Source: Azospirillum brasilense (GTDB lineage Bacteria > Pseudomonadota > Alphaproteobacteria > Rickettsiales > UBA3002). From it: a stretch of DNA of 27,156 nucleotides. The notes under the pieces are model-generated. The model made no database searches. It was not told the origin of the DNA and saw only the letters and a program-made list of their open reading frames with translations. The stretch spans positions 1 through 27,156 of the forward strand of contig QFOX01000027.1 of the NCBI GenBank assembly GCA_003241645.1. The letters are read 5' to 3'. Below are positions 16,659 through 23,471 of this stretch, piece by piece. The translations under genes were made by a program, and so were the position numbers. Every line of letters starts with the position of its first letter. Positions within the stretch are counted from its first letter, which is position 1.

Positions 16659-16686
16659 ATCATAGTGGACAGGTTTAATATGTCAA
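16659..16686 (-). promoter_or_regulatory. ars operon promoter (sigma70-like)
   Basis: On the minus strand, TTGACA (16686-16681) and TATGAT (16664-16659) are spaced 16 bases. Transcription would start near 16652, which is the A of the arsR ATG. The -35 box lies inside the ArsR-operator-like inverted repeat. Confidence 0.7.
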
Positions 16687-16701
16687 TGGCTATGGACATA
16701 T
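16678..16701. promoter_or_regulatory. Probable ArsR operator
   Basis: Perfect 7-base inverted repeat ATATGTC / GACATAT with a 10-base spacer. It overlaps the -35 box of the ars promoter, so a bound dimer would block polymerase. It is also about 50 bases from the divergent helix-turn-helix gene. A second nested dyad (ATGTGC/GCACAT at 16700-16736 around TGAGG/CCTCA at 16713-16727) lies next to it and may belong to the rightward gene. Confidence 0.65.
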
Positions 16702-16753
16702 GTGCTTACACTTGAGGCTTGACCTCAGCTGCACATGTCTTATCCGATAGAGA

Positions 16754-16993
16754 ATGAGACATGATATTTATAGCACCCACCTGTTACGTCACCTGCGCCT
16801 GACCATCGGGCGCAATATCCACCAGCGCCGCCGCGAGCAGAAATTAACGCTGCGGAAACTAGCAAAACTTACCGGCATCTCCGAAAGCTGGCTCGATCAT
16901 TACGAGTTGGGCAAAAACGAAATCGCGCTGGATGAGATGCTCAAAATCGCCTGCGCCCTGTGTGTGCCGGTGGTGGAGCTGATGCAGGCATGA
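16754..16993 (+). CDS. Small XRE-type helix-turn-helix regulator
   Basis: A 79-residue protein that is almost entirely one Cro/CI-type helix-turn-helix domain: GRNIHQRRREQKLTLRKLAK, then TGISESWLDHYELGKNEIAL, DEMLKIACALCVPVVELM. It should bind DNA as a dimer. It is divergent from arsR and overlaps the next gene as ATGA, so the two are coupled. Its target is unknown; the nested dyad at 16700-16736 just upstream is a candidate self-operator. Confidence 0.8.
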   Translation: MRHDIYSTHLLRHLRLTIGRNIHQRRREQKLTLRKLAKLTGISESWLDHYELGKNEIALDEMLKIACALCVPVVELMQA

Positions 16994-17562
16994 GCAAAGA
17001 AGCCGCCGAAACCCTGCTATTTGAGCGCGAGAAACTCTACGAAGAAATATGGGCGGAACCGATGATGCAGGTGGCGAAGCGCTACGGCATCTCCGATGTC
17101 GGCCTCGCAAAAATCTGCAAGAAGATGAGCATTCCGCGCCCGCCGCGCGGCTATTGGACAAAGAAATCCTACGGTGTGAGCACCAGAAAAGAACATTTGC
17201 GCCCGGCCACTGTCCAGACACAAACCCACGCCGTGGTGGAGCGCGACACCAAGCAGCTGGCAACCATCAACGACCAACGCCGCATCCAAGCTCCCGAATT
17301 CGCCACCGAGCGCCAGAAAGTCCGCCGCCTGAAGATCGCCCTACGTGACATGGAAATCGCCCGCCGCACGCGTCTGTATCTGGAGGCGATGCGCGCGCTG
17401 TCCAACGCCGCCGAGCCGGAGCAGGCGCAATGGCTGGCATGGGTGGCGCAATACGCAGATCACATCGACCCGACGATGGATTTCTCCATGCCGGGAGTCA
17501 AAGCCGGTAAAGGTTCCGCACCGGTCTATAAATTCACCGCGCAGGGATTCGTGGATGACTAG
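16990..17562 (+). CDS. Protein with an N-terminal helix-turn-helix-like REKLYEEIW module
   Basis: A 190-residue soluble protein. Residues 12-60 carry the widespread module FEREKLYEEIWAEPMMQVAK, RYGISDVGLAKICKKMSIPR, PPRGYWTKK, which reads as a helix-turn-helix and occurs in many uncharacterised bacterial proteins. The rest is a long charged helical region (DQRRIQAPEFATERQKVRRL, then EQAQWLAWVAQYADHIDPTM). The ATG at 16990 is chosen over an open upstream extension because it overlaps the regulator's stop as ATGA. Probably works with the small regulator before it. No named function. Confidence 0.7.
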   Translation: MSKEAAETLLFEREKLYEEIWAEPMMQVAKRYGISDVGLAKICKKMSIPRPPRGYWTKKSYGVSTRKEHLRPATVQTQTHAVVERDTKQLATINDQRRIQAPEFATERQKVRRLKIALRDMEIARRTRLYLEAMRALSNAAEPEQAQWLAWVAQYADHIDPTMDFSMPGVKAGKGSAPVYKFTAQGFVDD

Positions 17563-17605
17563 AAAAAGCGCTGAATTGTCTATTACTCTGTGCAAATAAG
17601 GCTTG

Positions 17606-17627
17606 TTTGTACATAGTAATGTACAAA
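17606..17627. repeat. Perfect 22-bp palindrome
   Basis: TTTGTACAT (17606-17614), spacer AGTA, ATGTACAAA (17619-17627). It lies in the gap 17563-17765 with no gene on either strand. It could be a regulator binding site or a recombinase core, since three tandem repeats follow 24 bases later. Confidence 0.7.
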
Positions 17628-17650
17628 GACGCATATTAGCAGATTGGAGC

Positions 17651-17684
17651 ACGCCCAGAAAACACCCAAAAAACGCCCAGAAAA
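17651..17684. repeat. Three tandem 11-bp repeats
   Basis: ACGCCCAGAAA (17651-17661), ACACCCAAAAA (17662-17672), ACGCCCAGAAA (17673-17683) in direct head-to-tail order, one per helical turn. Such phased arrays serve as binding arms for integrases or replication proteins. Their placement near the start of the accessory island makes them a candidate left attachment region. Confidence 0.6.
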
Positions 17685-17765
17685 TCTTGGATGCAGTGGA
17701 AAAATCCGTACCAACAATGAGGACATGGCTCAATAATTAAGGATCTCTTGAGTGCTCTATGAGCG

Positions 17766-18536
17766 CTAAACTTCCACCATCAGTCCGGCTTTATCAAACC
17801 CAGGGCATTCAAAGCCGTCCTCGCCTTTTGGGTAGCCGCGCTGATTGGATATGATTCTCGTATTGCCAATCATCTGATCATCGCATTCATGCGTATGCCC
17901 ATATACCCACAGCGCCGATTGGTATTTTTCAATGATCGGCAGCATATCAAGAGAATTAAACGCTGGTGTAATCGGGCTATTTCCATAGCGGGTGTTGGGA
18001 TTAAACACCGGTGCATGATGCGAAATCACTACACGCGCGCCAGATACATCATTTGCAAACCACTGCTCTAGGTTTAGGACGAATGAATCATGCAATGCCA
18101 GAGTATCTACAGGCTTTAGCAGCTGGCGATTCGGTAACATAATGCGGCGAAAATCATTCATAGCCGTGGCCGCGCGCATCATGGCATCATCATCAGCGCC
18201 ATTGAAATCGGTCCACATCGTGCCGCCAAAGAAATGCACCCCATCAATGGTAATGCTTTCATTCTGTAGAAAAATTACATTGCGATGATTCGAAGCCAGC
18301 CAAGTTTTGAAATCTTTCTCGTTCATATCCATCGGCTGCTGCGTGTAATATTCATGGTTTCCCGCAACGAACAGGACAGGTTTGTGCCAGTCCTTCAGCA
18401 TCCAGCCCAAGGGTTCAAAATTGCGGAAGGTGATCATATCGCCTGCCAGAATCATAATATCTGCATCCGCATCGGCGGGCGGGCAAAACTCCTTGCCGAA
18501 TTCTAAATGCAGGTCGCTGTAGCTGATGATTTTCAT
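17766..18536 (-). CDS. Calcineurin-like metallophosphoesterase
   Basis: A cytoplasmic metal-dependent phosphoesterase of 256 residues with the full motif set: SDLHLEF (Asp8, His10), AGDMI (Asp33), GNHEYY (Asn60, His61), SHHAP and YGHTHE. These ligate two metal ions. Its substrate (nucleotide, nucleic acid or protein phosphate) cannot be told. The open frame reaches a TTG at 18542, but the ATG at 18536 gives the normal start. There is no Shine-Dalgarno site. TATAAT lies only 7 bases upstream, so the message may be leaderless. It is divergent from the restriction-modification genes and may belong to the same island. Confidence 0.85.
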   Translation of the reverse strand: MKIISYSDLHLEFGKEFCPPADADADIMILAGDMITFRNFEPLGWMLKDWHKPVLFVAGNHEYYTQQPMDMNEKDFKTWLASNHRNVIFLQNESITIDGVHFFGGTMWTDFNGADDDAMMRAATAMNDFRRIMLPNRQLLKPVDTLALHDSFVLNLEQWFANDVSGARVVISHHAPVFNPNTRYGNSPITPAFNSLDMLPIIEKYQSALWVYGHTHECDDQMIGNTRIISNQRGYPKGEDGFECPGFDKAGLMVEV

Positions 18537-18543
18537 GTGCAAG

Positions 18544-18549
18544 ATTATA
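18544..18549 (-). promoter_or_regulatory. -10 box of the metallophosphoesterase gene
   Basis: TATAAT on the minus strand, 7 bases before the ATG at 18536. No good -35 is seen at 16-18 bases (best TTTAGT), so an activator or an alternative start is possible. Confidence 0.45.
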
Positions 18550-18578
18550 ACACCCTGCCAGCTGCACTAAAGGGTGTT
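18549..18578. repeat. Inverted repeat in the divergent promoter region
   Basis: AACACCCT (18549-18556) and AGGGTGTT (18571-18578) with a 14-base loop. It fills the space between the -10 and any -35 of the metallophosphoesterase promoter, so it may be an operator. On the plus strand it is followed by a short T run, but no gene ends before it. Confidence 0.5.
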
Positions 18579-18618
18579 TTTATTACAGACAAAACCTATT
18601 GCGAATGCGACTGCAAAA

Positions 18619-18631
18619 TGACATCATGTCA
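18619..18631. promoter_or_regulatory. Possible self-operator of the HTH-methyltransferase gene
   Basis: TGACATCATGTCA, a perfect 6+1+6 palindrome 27 bases before the methyltransferase ATG. It overlaps a weak -10 (CATCAT at 18622-18627) that is 17 bases from TTGCGA (18599-18604). The methyltransferase has an N-terminal helix-turn-helix that could bind it and limit its own transcription. Confidence 0.4.
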
Positions 18632-18657
18632 AAAATATTCCCAGAGGAGGCAGGCAG

Positions 18658-19893
18658 ATGCATAATGAATTTTCCTCGTTGAGGATACGCGCAGGAGTAA
18701 GCATTGATGAGCTTTCCGAGCGTCTGGAGTATAGCTCCCGCCAGCTTTACCGCTGGGAAAAAGGAGAATCTAAGCCCAGAGAGGCGGTCCTGAGTGCCTT
18801 GCGCGGTATGGCAGAGAATCCGGCCACGCCTTATATCCCTGAAACACGCTTCAATTTCATTGATCTCTTCGCAGGCATAGGCGGGCTACGCAAAGGGTTT
18901 GATCAGATTGGCGGGCATTGCGTATTCACTTCTGAATGGAACAAATATGCCCAGCAAACGTATGGCGTTAATTTCCGGGATAACAGGCCGGTCGAAGGGG
19001 ATATTACACAGATACAAACGGACGAGATTCCCGATCATGATGTGCTGATAGCGGGATTCCCATGCCAGCCATTTTCTATCGCCGGTGTCTCAAAAAAGAA
19101 TGCCCTTGGCCGGAGTCATGGCTTTGCATGTGAAGCGCAGGGGACGCTGTTTTTTGATGTTGCCCGAATTCTAAAAGATAAGCGCCCAGCGGCGTTCATG
19201 CTTGAGAACGTAAAAAACCTTCAGAGCCACGACAAGGGGAATACGTTTGCGGTAATCTTGAAAACCTTGCGTGAAGAGCTGGGCTACCATGTCTGGTTCA
19301 AAGTTATTGATGCGCAGCATTTCGTCCCTCAGCATCGTGAGCGTATTGTTATTGTTGGGTTCCGTGATCCAGTTCCATTCTCATGGGATGGGCTGGTTCT
19401 CCCGGAAAAACGGAGTGTGCTGCTGCGAGATATTCTGCATCCGGAAAACGGCACAGAAACTGCAGAAGAGCCGTATACAATTGGCCCGCTGGCCCGCGTG
19501 AATGAGAAATACACCCTGACCGACAAGCTCTGGAAATACCTTCAGGACTATTCCGATAAGCATAAGGCGAAGGGAAATGGCTTTGGCTTTGGACTCGTAA
19601 CGCCTGATGATGTTTCCCGTACTCTTTCTGCGCGTTATTACAAAGACGGTTCAGAGATACTGGTCAGTCAGGGTAAAGGCAAGAACCCCCGCCGCCTTAC
19701 GCCACGCGAATGCGCACGTCTGATGGGATATGATGATACTTTCCGCATCCCGGTTTCTGATACGCAGGCATACAAACAATTTGGTAATTCCGTGGCTGTA
19801 CCGGTTTTCAAAGAAGTTGCGCGTATCATGCAGCCGTACATCGCTTCACTGGTTCATGGCACTGTAGAATACCGGGAAGCTGTTAGTGCCTGA
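18658..19893 (+). CDS. dcm: DNA cytosine-5 methyltransferase with N-terminal helix-turn-helix
   Basis: A 411-residue modification enzyme. Residues 1-55 form a Cro/CI-type helix-turn-helix (SIDELSERLEYSSRQLYRWE, then KGESKPREAV). The catalytic part has motif I FIDLFAGIGGLRKG (67-80), motif IV GFPCQPFSIAG with nucleophile Cys136, motif VI ENVKNL (183-188), motif VIII QHRERIVIVGF, motif IX RRLTPRECARLMGYDDTF and motif X YKQFGNSVAVPV. Neighbouring vsr and an MvaI/BcnI-type nuclease point to CCWGG or CCSGG as target, as for E. coli Dcm; this is an inference. Strong ribosome site GAGGAGG. The stop overlaps vsr by 8 bases. Confidence 0.93.
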   Translation: MHNEFSSLRIRAGVSIDELSERLEYSSRQLYRWEKGESKPREAVLSALRGMAENPATPYIPETRFNFIDLFAGIGGLRKGFDQIGGHCVFTSEWNKYAQQTYGVNFRDNRPVEGDITQIQTDEIPDHDVLIAGFPCQPFSIAGVSKKNALGRSHGFACEAQGTLFFDVARILKDKRPAAFMLENVKNLQSHDKGNTFAVILKTLREELGYHVWFKVIDAQHFVPQHRERIVIVGFRDPVPFSWDGLVLPEKRSVLLRDILHPENGTETAEEPYTIGPLARVNEKYTLTDKLWKYLQDYSDKHKAKGNGFGFGLVTPDDVSRTLSARYYKDGSEILVSQGKGKNPRRLTPRECARLMGYDDTFRIPVSDTQAYKQFGNSVAVPVFKEVARIMQPYIASLVHGTVEYREAVSA

Positions 19894-20344
19894 TGTTCAT
19901 AATTCACAAACGCGCAGCAAAAATATGGCGGCCATTAAAGGCCGGGATACCAAGCCTGAAATAACGATTCGTCAGGGGCTGCACCGGGCGGGGTTTCGCT
20001 ATCGTCTGCATGCCAATGATCTGCCCGGAAAGCCTGACATTGTATTCCCGCGCTATAACGCGGCTTTATTTATCAATGGCTGCTTTTGGCATCAGCATCA
20101 TTGCCATTTGTTTAAATGGCCGCAGACTCGCCAGGAGTTCTGGCAAAAGAAAATTACCGGTAATGTGGCCAATGACAAAAAGAAGCTGCAGATACTTCAT
20201 GAGCTGGGCTGGCGCATTGCAATCGTATGAGAATGCGCGCTGAAAGGCAAAAGCCGTATCCCGCACGAAGCGACTATACAGATGCTGACTGAATGGCTAA
20301 AGTCAGATGATAAAAAACTGGAAATTCAGGGGCTCACGGAGTGA
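19886..20344 (+). pseudogene. vsr: Very short patch repair endonuclease (Vsr) interrupted by an in-frame TGA
   Basis: Vsr nicks T:G mismatches made by deamination of 5-methylcytosine at the partner methyltransferase's sites. It starts at GTG 19886 (PDVHNSQTRSKNMAAIKGRD), followed by PGKPDIVF with the catalytic Asp, the metal- and DNA-contact motif FINGCFWHQHHC, and ELGWRIAIV. TGA at 20228-20230 follows. Reading on in the same frame gives ECALKGKSRIPHEATIQMLT up to TGA at 20342, exactly the missing C-terminus. In E. coli Vsr this junction reads IVWECAL, so one TGG (Trp) has become TGA. The truncated 114-residue product lacks the end of the domain and is probably inactive. The restored frame would overlap the nuclease start. 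Confidence 0.88.
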
Positions 20345-21669
20345 TAAATTCACTGTCACAACTCTTGCAGATTATGCAGTCGTATGGCGCGAAGCGTTTC
20401 TATGCGAAGAAGCTTGCCCCGAATGATAACTCCAAAAATCAGGTCTATCTTGGCGGAGATTTTTCTGCCCTGAACATCATCCCTTATAATGGAATATATA
20501 CCGATGGCGATGCTATCGCAGGTAGCAAGCGTGACCGTGCAAAAGCGGATGTGACCTTTTATTGGGTGAACCAAGATGGGAAATGGCTGGCACCAGATGC
20601 GCAACTGATTCTCTACCCTAAATACCCGGAAGTACGCATGTCTGGCTTTCTCAAGGGCTGTGAGAACGCTCCCGCCGATGTTATGCGCGTGCGTGATGAG
20701 GGGCGTATTCTTTTTCTCGGCATTACCGGTAACGGCAGTGTACTGGGCTATGCTGCGACTGCCGACGAGCCGGTTGCGAGAGAATTAAACAGCCGGGATG
20801 ATTGGGAAACCACCGGCGTCTTTATTGAAATTCCTCCCAACGTAGACGCACAGCTGGATACAAAGCAGCAGCTGCTGTCTGCGCTGAGTCGTATATATCA
20901 AAAACACTGGATACCCTCGCAGAAAATGCGCTCTGATGGCATCATCGAACCCTATAGCGCAAGGAATGGCGGCGGCTACACATTGGAAGCAGAACTTGGC
21001 ATTTCACCCAATGGCTATGCAGAGCCGGATTATATGGGCTGGGAAGTTAAGCAATACGGCGTAGCCGATTTCACCAAATTCCGGCCCAAAGGTGTGGTTA
21101 CGCTTATGACGCCCGAGCCATCCGGTGGTTATTATCAGGATGCCGGTGTGGCGGATTTCCTGCGCCGCTACAGCTACCCGGACAAGAGTGGTAAGCCGGA
21201 CAGGTTTAACTTCGGCGGCATCTACGCCTGCAACAGAGATTTCCACGGAGAGACAGGCCTACGGCTGATGCTTCAGGGGTTTGATGAAACGACTGGCAGG
21301 ATTACGGATATGGATGGCGGCATTGTGCTGTTATCGCGCAATGATGAAATTGCGGCGCTGTGGAGCTTTACCGGCATCATGCAGCACTGGAATCGCAAAC
21401 ACGCACAGGCTGCCTATGTGCCATCTATTTTCCAGACCCCACCGCCGGAATATGCCTATGGTCCGAGGGTGCTGCTATGCGAGCGCACAGACTTTACGCT
21501 GTTCCTGAAAGCCATTGCGTCGGGGGTGATATATTATGACCCGGCCATTAAGGTTGAGGGATCATCGAGCGCAAAACCAAAAATCAAACGTCGCAGCCAG
21601 TTCCGTATCAAGCATGAACAGCTAACGACAATGTACCATCAGAGTGAGGTAGTAAACTTAGCTGAGTAG
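20341..21669 (+). CDS. MvaI/BcnI-type restriction endonuclease
   Basis: A 442-residue nuclease matched to the methyltransferase upstream. The family core lies at residues 211-240: GGYTLEAELGISPNGYAEPD, then YMGWEVKQYG, giving a PD-(D/E)xK-like centre with Glu216, Asp230, Glu235 and Lys237. MvaI cuts CCWGG and BcnI cuts CCSGG; both are about half this size, so the roughly 200 N-terminal residues (VTFYWVNQDGKWLAPDAQLI region) are an added domain, possibly for target recognition or regulation. Start is GTG at 20341, overlapping the restored vsr stop. There is no independent promoter, so nuclease translation may depend on reading through the vsr region. Confidence 0.85.
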   Translation: MINSLSQLLQIMQSYGAKRFYAKKLAPNDNSKNQVYLGGDFSALNIIPYNGIYTDGDAIAGSKRDRAKADVTFYWVNQDGKWLAPDAQLILYPKYPEVRMSGFLKGCENAPADVMRVRDEGRILFLGITGNGSVLGYAATADEPVARELNSRDDWETTGVFIEIPPNVDAQLDTKQQLLSALSRIYQKHWIPSQKMRSDGIIEPYSARNGGGYTLEAELGISPNGYAEPDYMGWEVKQYGVADFTKFRPKGVVTLMTPEPSGGYYQDAGVADFLRRYSYPDKSGKPDRFNFGGIYACNRDFHGETGLRLMLQGFDETTGRITDMDGGIVLLSRNDEIAALWSFTGIMQHWNRKHAQAAYVPSIFQTPPPEYAYGPRVLLCERTDFTLFLKAIASGVIYYDPAIKVEGSSSAKPKIKRRSQFRIKHEQLTTMYHQSEVVNLAE

Positions 21670-21724
21670 CCGGATGAACGCCGCTTCACCAGCAACAACT
21701 AAGTATTAATAGGGAGCATAATAT

Positions 21725-22717
21725 ATGTGGATGGTACGTTGTGATGGTGGCCAGTTAGCTGAAACCTTTCTGGAACAGGGTATGGTGTCGATTGGCTGGG
21801 CAGAAGCCAGCTCCTTGCTTGGGCTGACACGCGAGCAAGTAATTGAGAAGGTAAAGCAGACCTATCCTGAATATAAACCAATGAAGGCGGTAAACAGCGG
21901 CAGCCAGCTTTTCAAAATCGCATCAGGCATTAAAACGGGCGACCGGGTGATGACATACGATCGCTCGAAACGAGTGTATCATATTGGCCGTGTCACTGGT
22001 GATTACACTTTTGACGCCAACGCACAGGATGCCACAGCGCACCGGCGAAAAGTTTCATGGGATGCACAGATTGAGCGCGATAAGCTATCGGTGCCAACTA
22101 AAAATTCTTTGGGTTCAACCCTTAGCATTTTTGAGATTTCCGAAGGCGCAGAGAAAGAAATTGATGCGCTATTAAGTGGTAAGCCTGTAAAAATTGAACA
22201 GCCTGAAGCATACGCTTCAGCAGAAGTGGCAAGTGACACTAAAGACCTGCTCGAAGAGCTTAAGTCCAAAGCTCGCGAATTCATCAAAGACCGCCTGATT
22301 GCGTTAGATTGGGACGAAATGCAGGAGTTGGTTGCAGGGGCGTTGCGTGCAATGGGGTATAAAACGCGTGTATCGGCTCCGGGGGCAGATCGTGGTAAGG
22401 ACATTGTCGCGTCACCGGATGGCTTGGGGCTAGAGCAGCCGCGTATTGTTGTAGAAGTAAAGCACCGGCCTAATAATCAAATGGGTTCTCAGGAAATCCG
22501 TAGTTTCCTCGGAGGCCGCCACAAGGATGATAAGGGGCTATATGTTAGCACCGGCGGTTTCTCTAAAGACGCAAAGTATGAAGCTGACCGCGCATCCATT
22601 CCACTCACGCTGATGGACATTGATGATCTGGTAGAGTTGGTGATCGAAAACTATGAGAACATGGACATGGAGACCCGAAGTCTCTTGCCACTCGTGAAAA
22701 TTTACTGGCCATCATAA
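21725..22717 (+). CDS. Mrr-type restriction endonuclease with an N-terminal PUA/EVE-like region
   Basis: A 330-residue protein. The C-terminal half is an Mrr catalytic domain: LDWDEMQELVAGALRAMGYK (194-213), GADRGKDIVA with Asp226, VVEVKHR with Glu244 and Lys246, and GSQEIRSFLGG with Gln256. The N-terminal 135 residues (MWMVRCDGG, GMVSIGWAEASSLLG, GDRVMTYDRSKRVYHIGRVT) resemble the PUA-like modules placed before Mrr nucleases, which may read modified bases. Residues 140-190 are an acidic linker with a helix. AGGGAG precedes the ATG. It starts 55 bases after the type II nuclease, so it is probably in the same operon. It would act as a second, modification-sensitive barrier. Confidence 0.82.
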   Translation: MWMVRCDGGQLAETFLEQGMVSIGWAEASSLLGLTREQVIEKVKQTYPEYKPMKAVNSGSQLFKIASGIKTGDRVMTYDRSKRVYHIGRVTGDYTFDANAQDATAHRRKVSWDAQIERDKLSVPTKNSLGSTLSIFEISEGAEKEIDALLSGKPVKIEQPEAYASAEVASDTKDLLEELKSKAREFIKDRLIALDWDEMQELVAGALRAMGYKTRVSAPGADRGKDIVASPDGLGLEQPRIVVEVKHRPNNQMGSQEIRSFLGGRHKDDKGLYVSTGGFSKDAKYEADRASIPLTLMDIDDLVELVIENYENMDMETRSLLPLVKIYWPS

Positions 22718-22728
22718 TCGCAAGGACG

Positions 22729-22785
22729 GTTTATTTTTTCTGCTCTGAAGGTACTATTAGTACCGTAGCGCAGATAAAAATAAAC
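22729..22785. repeat. Long imperfect hairpin in the gap after the Mrr gene
   Basis: GTTTATTTTTTCTGC (22729-22743) pairs with GCAGATAAAAATAAAC (22770-22785) with a single bulge. A second stem, GGTAC/GTACC (22750-22754, 22760-22764), sits inside. It may end transcription of the restriction operon, but no T tract follows the stem in the plus direction. Nothing else is seen in the gap 22718-22875. Confidence 0.6.
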
Positions 22786-22875
22786 TCTCGCGCCTTCAAG
22801 CCATTGAAAAACCAAAACACCATTGATTGCACCTGCACGCCTGTTATCCGTCGATACAGTTAAGCAACTGTTTTG

Positions 22876-23235
22876 ATGGAAAATAGTATGGATGTGGCGG
22901 CAGAAAAGACAGCGTATCGCGCGCGGATAGCGCAACTGAATGATGGGCTGCGGCAGACGTTTTGGGGCGGCAAGGTGATGATGACGCCGGGGGTGCAGGA
23001 GCTGCCGGAGGATCTCCAGTTACGATTGTTTCGCGCGGTGGCGGAGTTCGATAATTTCACCGTCGACAATGATCCGCATGGCGAGCGTGATTTCGGGCGC
23101 ATCGCGCTGGATGGACACCGGTTTTTCTGGAAAATCGACTACTATGACCGGGAATGTCGCTATGGTTCGGAGAACCCGGCGGATGCGAACAACACGACAC
23201 GAATCCTCACAATCATGCTGGCCAGCGAATACTAA
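22876..23235 (+). CDS. DUF3768 family protein
   Basis: A small soluble protein of 119 residues, function unknown. It matches DUF3768 along its length: RIAQLNDGLRQTFWGGKVMM, TPGVQELPEDLQLRLFRAVA, FDNFTVDNDPHGERDFG, then FFWKIDYYDRECRYGSENPA and RILTIMLASEY. The invariant-looking DNDPHGE and WKIDYYD segments suggest a conserved surface. The family is common in alphaproteobacteria, often on plasmids and integrated elements. Starts at 22876 (ATG) or 22888 (ATG) are possible; neither has a clear ribosome site. It runs towards the minus-strand primase gene. Confidence 0.8.
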   Translation: MENSMDVAAEKTAYRARIAQLNDGLRQTFWGGKVMMTPGVQELPEDLQLRLFRAVAEFDNFTVDNDPHGERDFGRIALDGHRFFWKIDYYDRECRYGSENPADANNTTRILTIMLASEY

Positions 23236-23238
23236 AAG

Positions 23239-23324
23239 CCATTTCGTTTTTTCGCGTACCCCATTTCGTTTTTTGATTTGGAGTTTTTGTTGTTTTCCAT
23301 ATGGATGCGCCGGAAAAAACGAAA
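23239..23324. repeat. TTTCGTTTTTT repeats between DUF3768 and the primase gene
   Basis: CCATTTCGTTTTTT occurs at 23239-23252 and 23261-23274 (22-base period). Its 11-base core TTTCGTTTTTT recurs inverted as AAAAAACGAAA at 23314-23324. The AT-rich block lies beside the replication gene of the element and could be part of an origin or a terminator pair. No supportable gene lies in 23236-23429. Confidence 0.55.
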
Positions 23325-23417
23325 CGAAACGCAACTTTGGCAGCTGGCCCTAGCGAAATCCCGCGCTCGCGGCGTACCCGTAGAGGGTGGTCTGGAAGGA
23401 CCCGCGCCGGTGGCTCG

Positions 23418-23471
23418 TTGCTACGGTTGCTACGCTCTTGCCCGAACCGTAGCAGCTGTAGCAATCGTAGC
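23418..23471. repeat. Inverted GCTAC/GTAGC cluster at the 3' end of the primase gene
   Basis: GCTAC at 23420 and 23429; GTAGC at 23449, 23458 and 23467; all spaced 9 bases within each arm. The arms 23418-23434 and 23448-23464 pair over 17 bases with two mismatches. The cluster straddles the stop codon at 23430. It is a weaker relative of the array at 24948-25022 and shares the 17-mer GCTACGGTTGCTACGCT with it. Confidence 0.75.

Noticed and set aside
20228..20230. UGA read as tryptophan in this organism, which would make vsr intact
   Set aside because: Other genes in the window end naturally at TGA with overlapping starts (rbbA, arsR, the integrase), so TGA is a normal stop here. A single mutation is the simpler reading.
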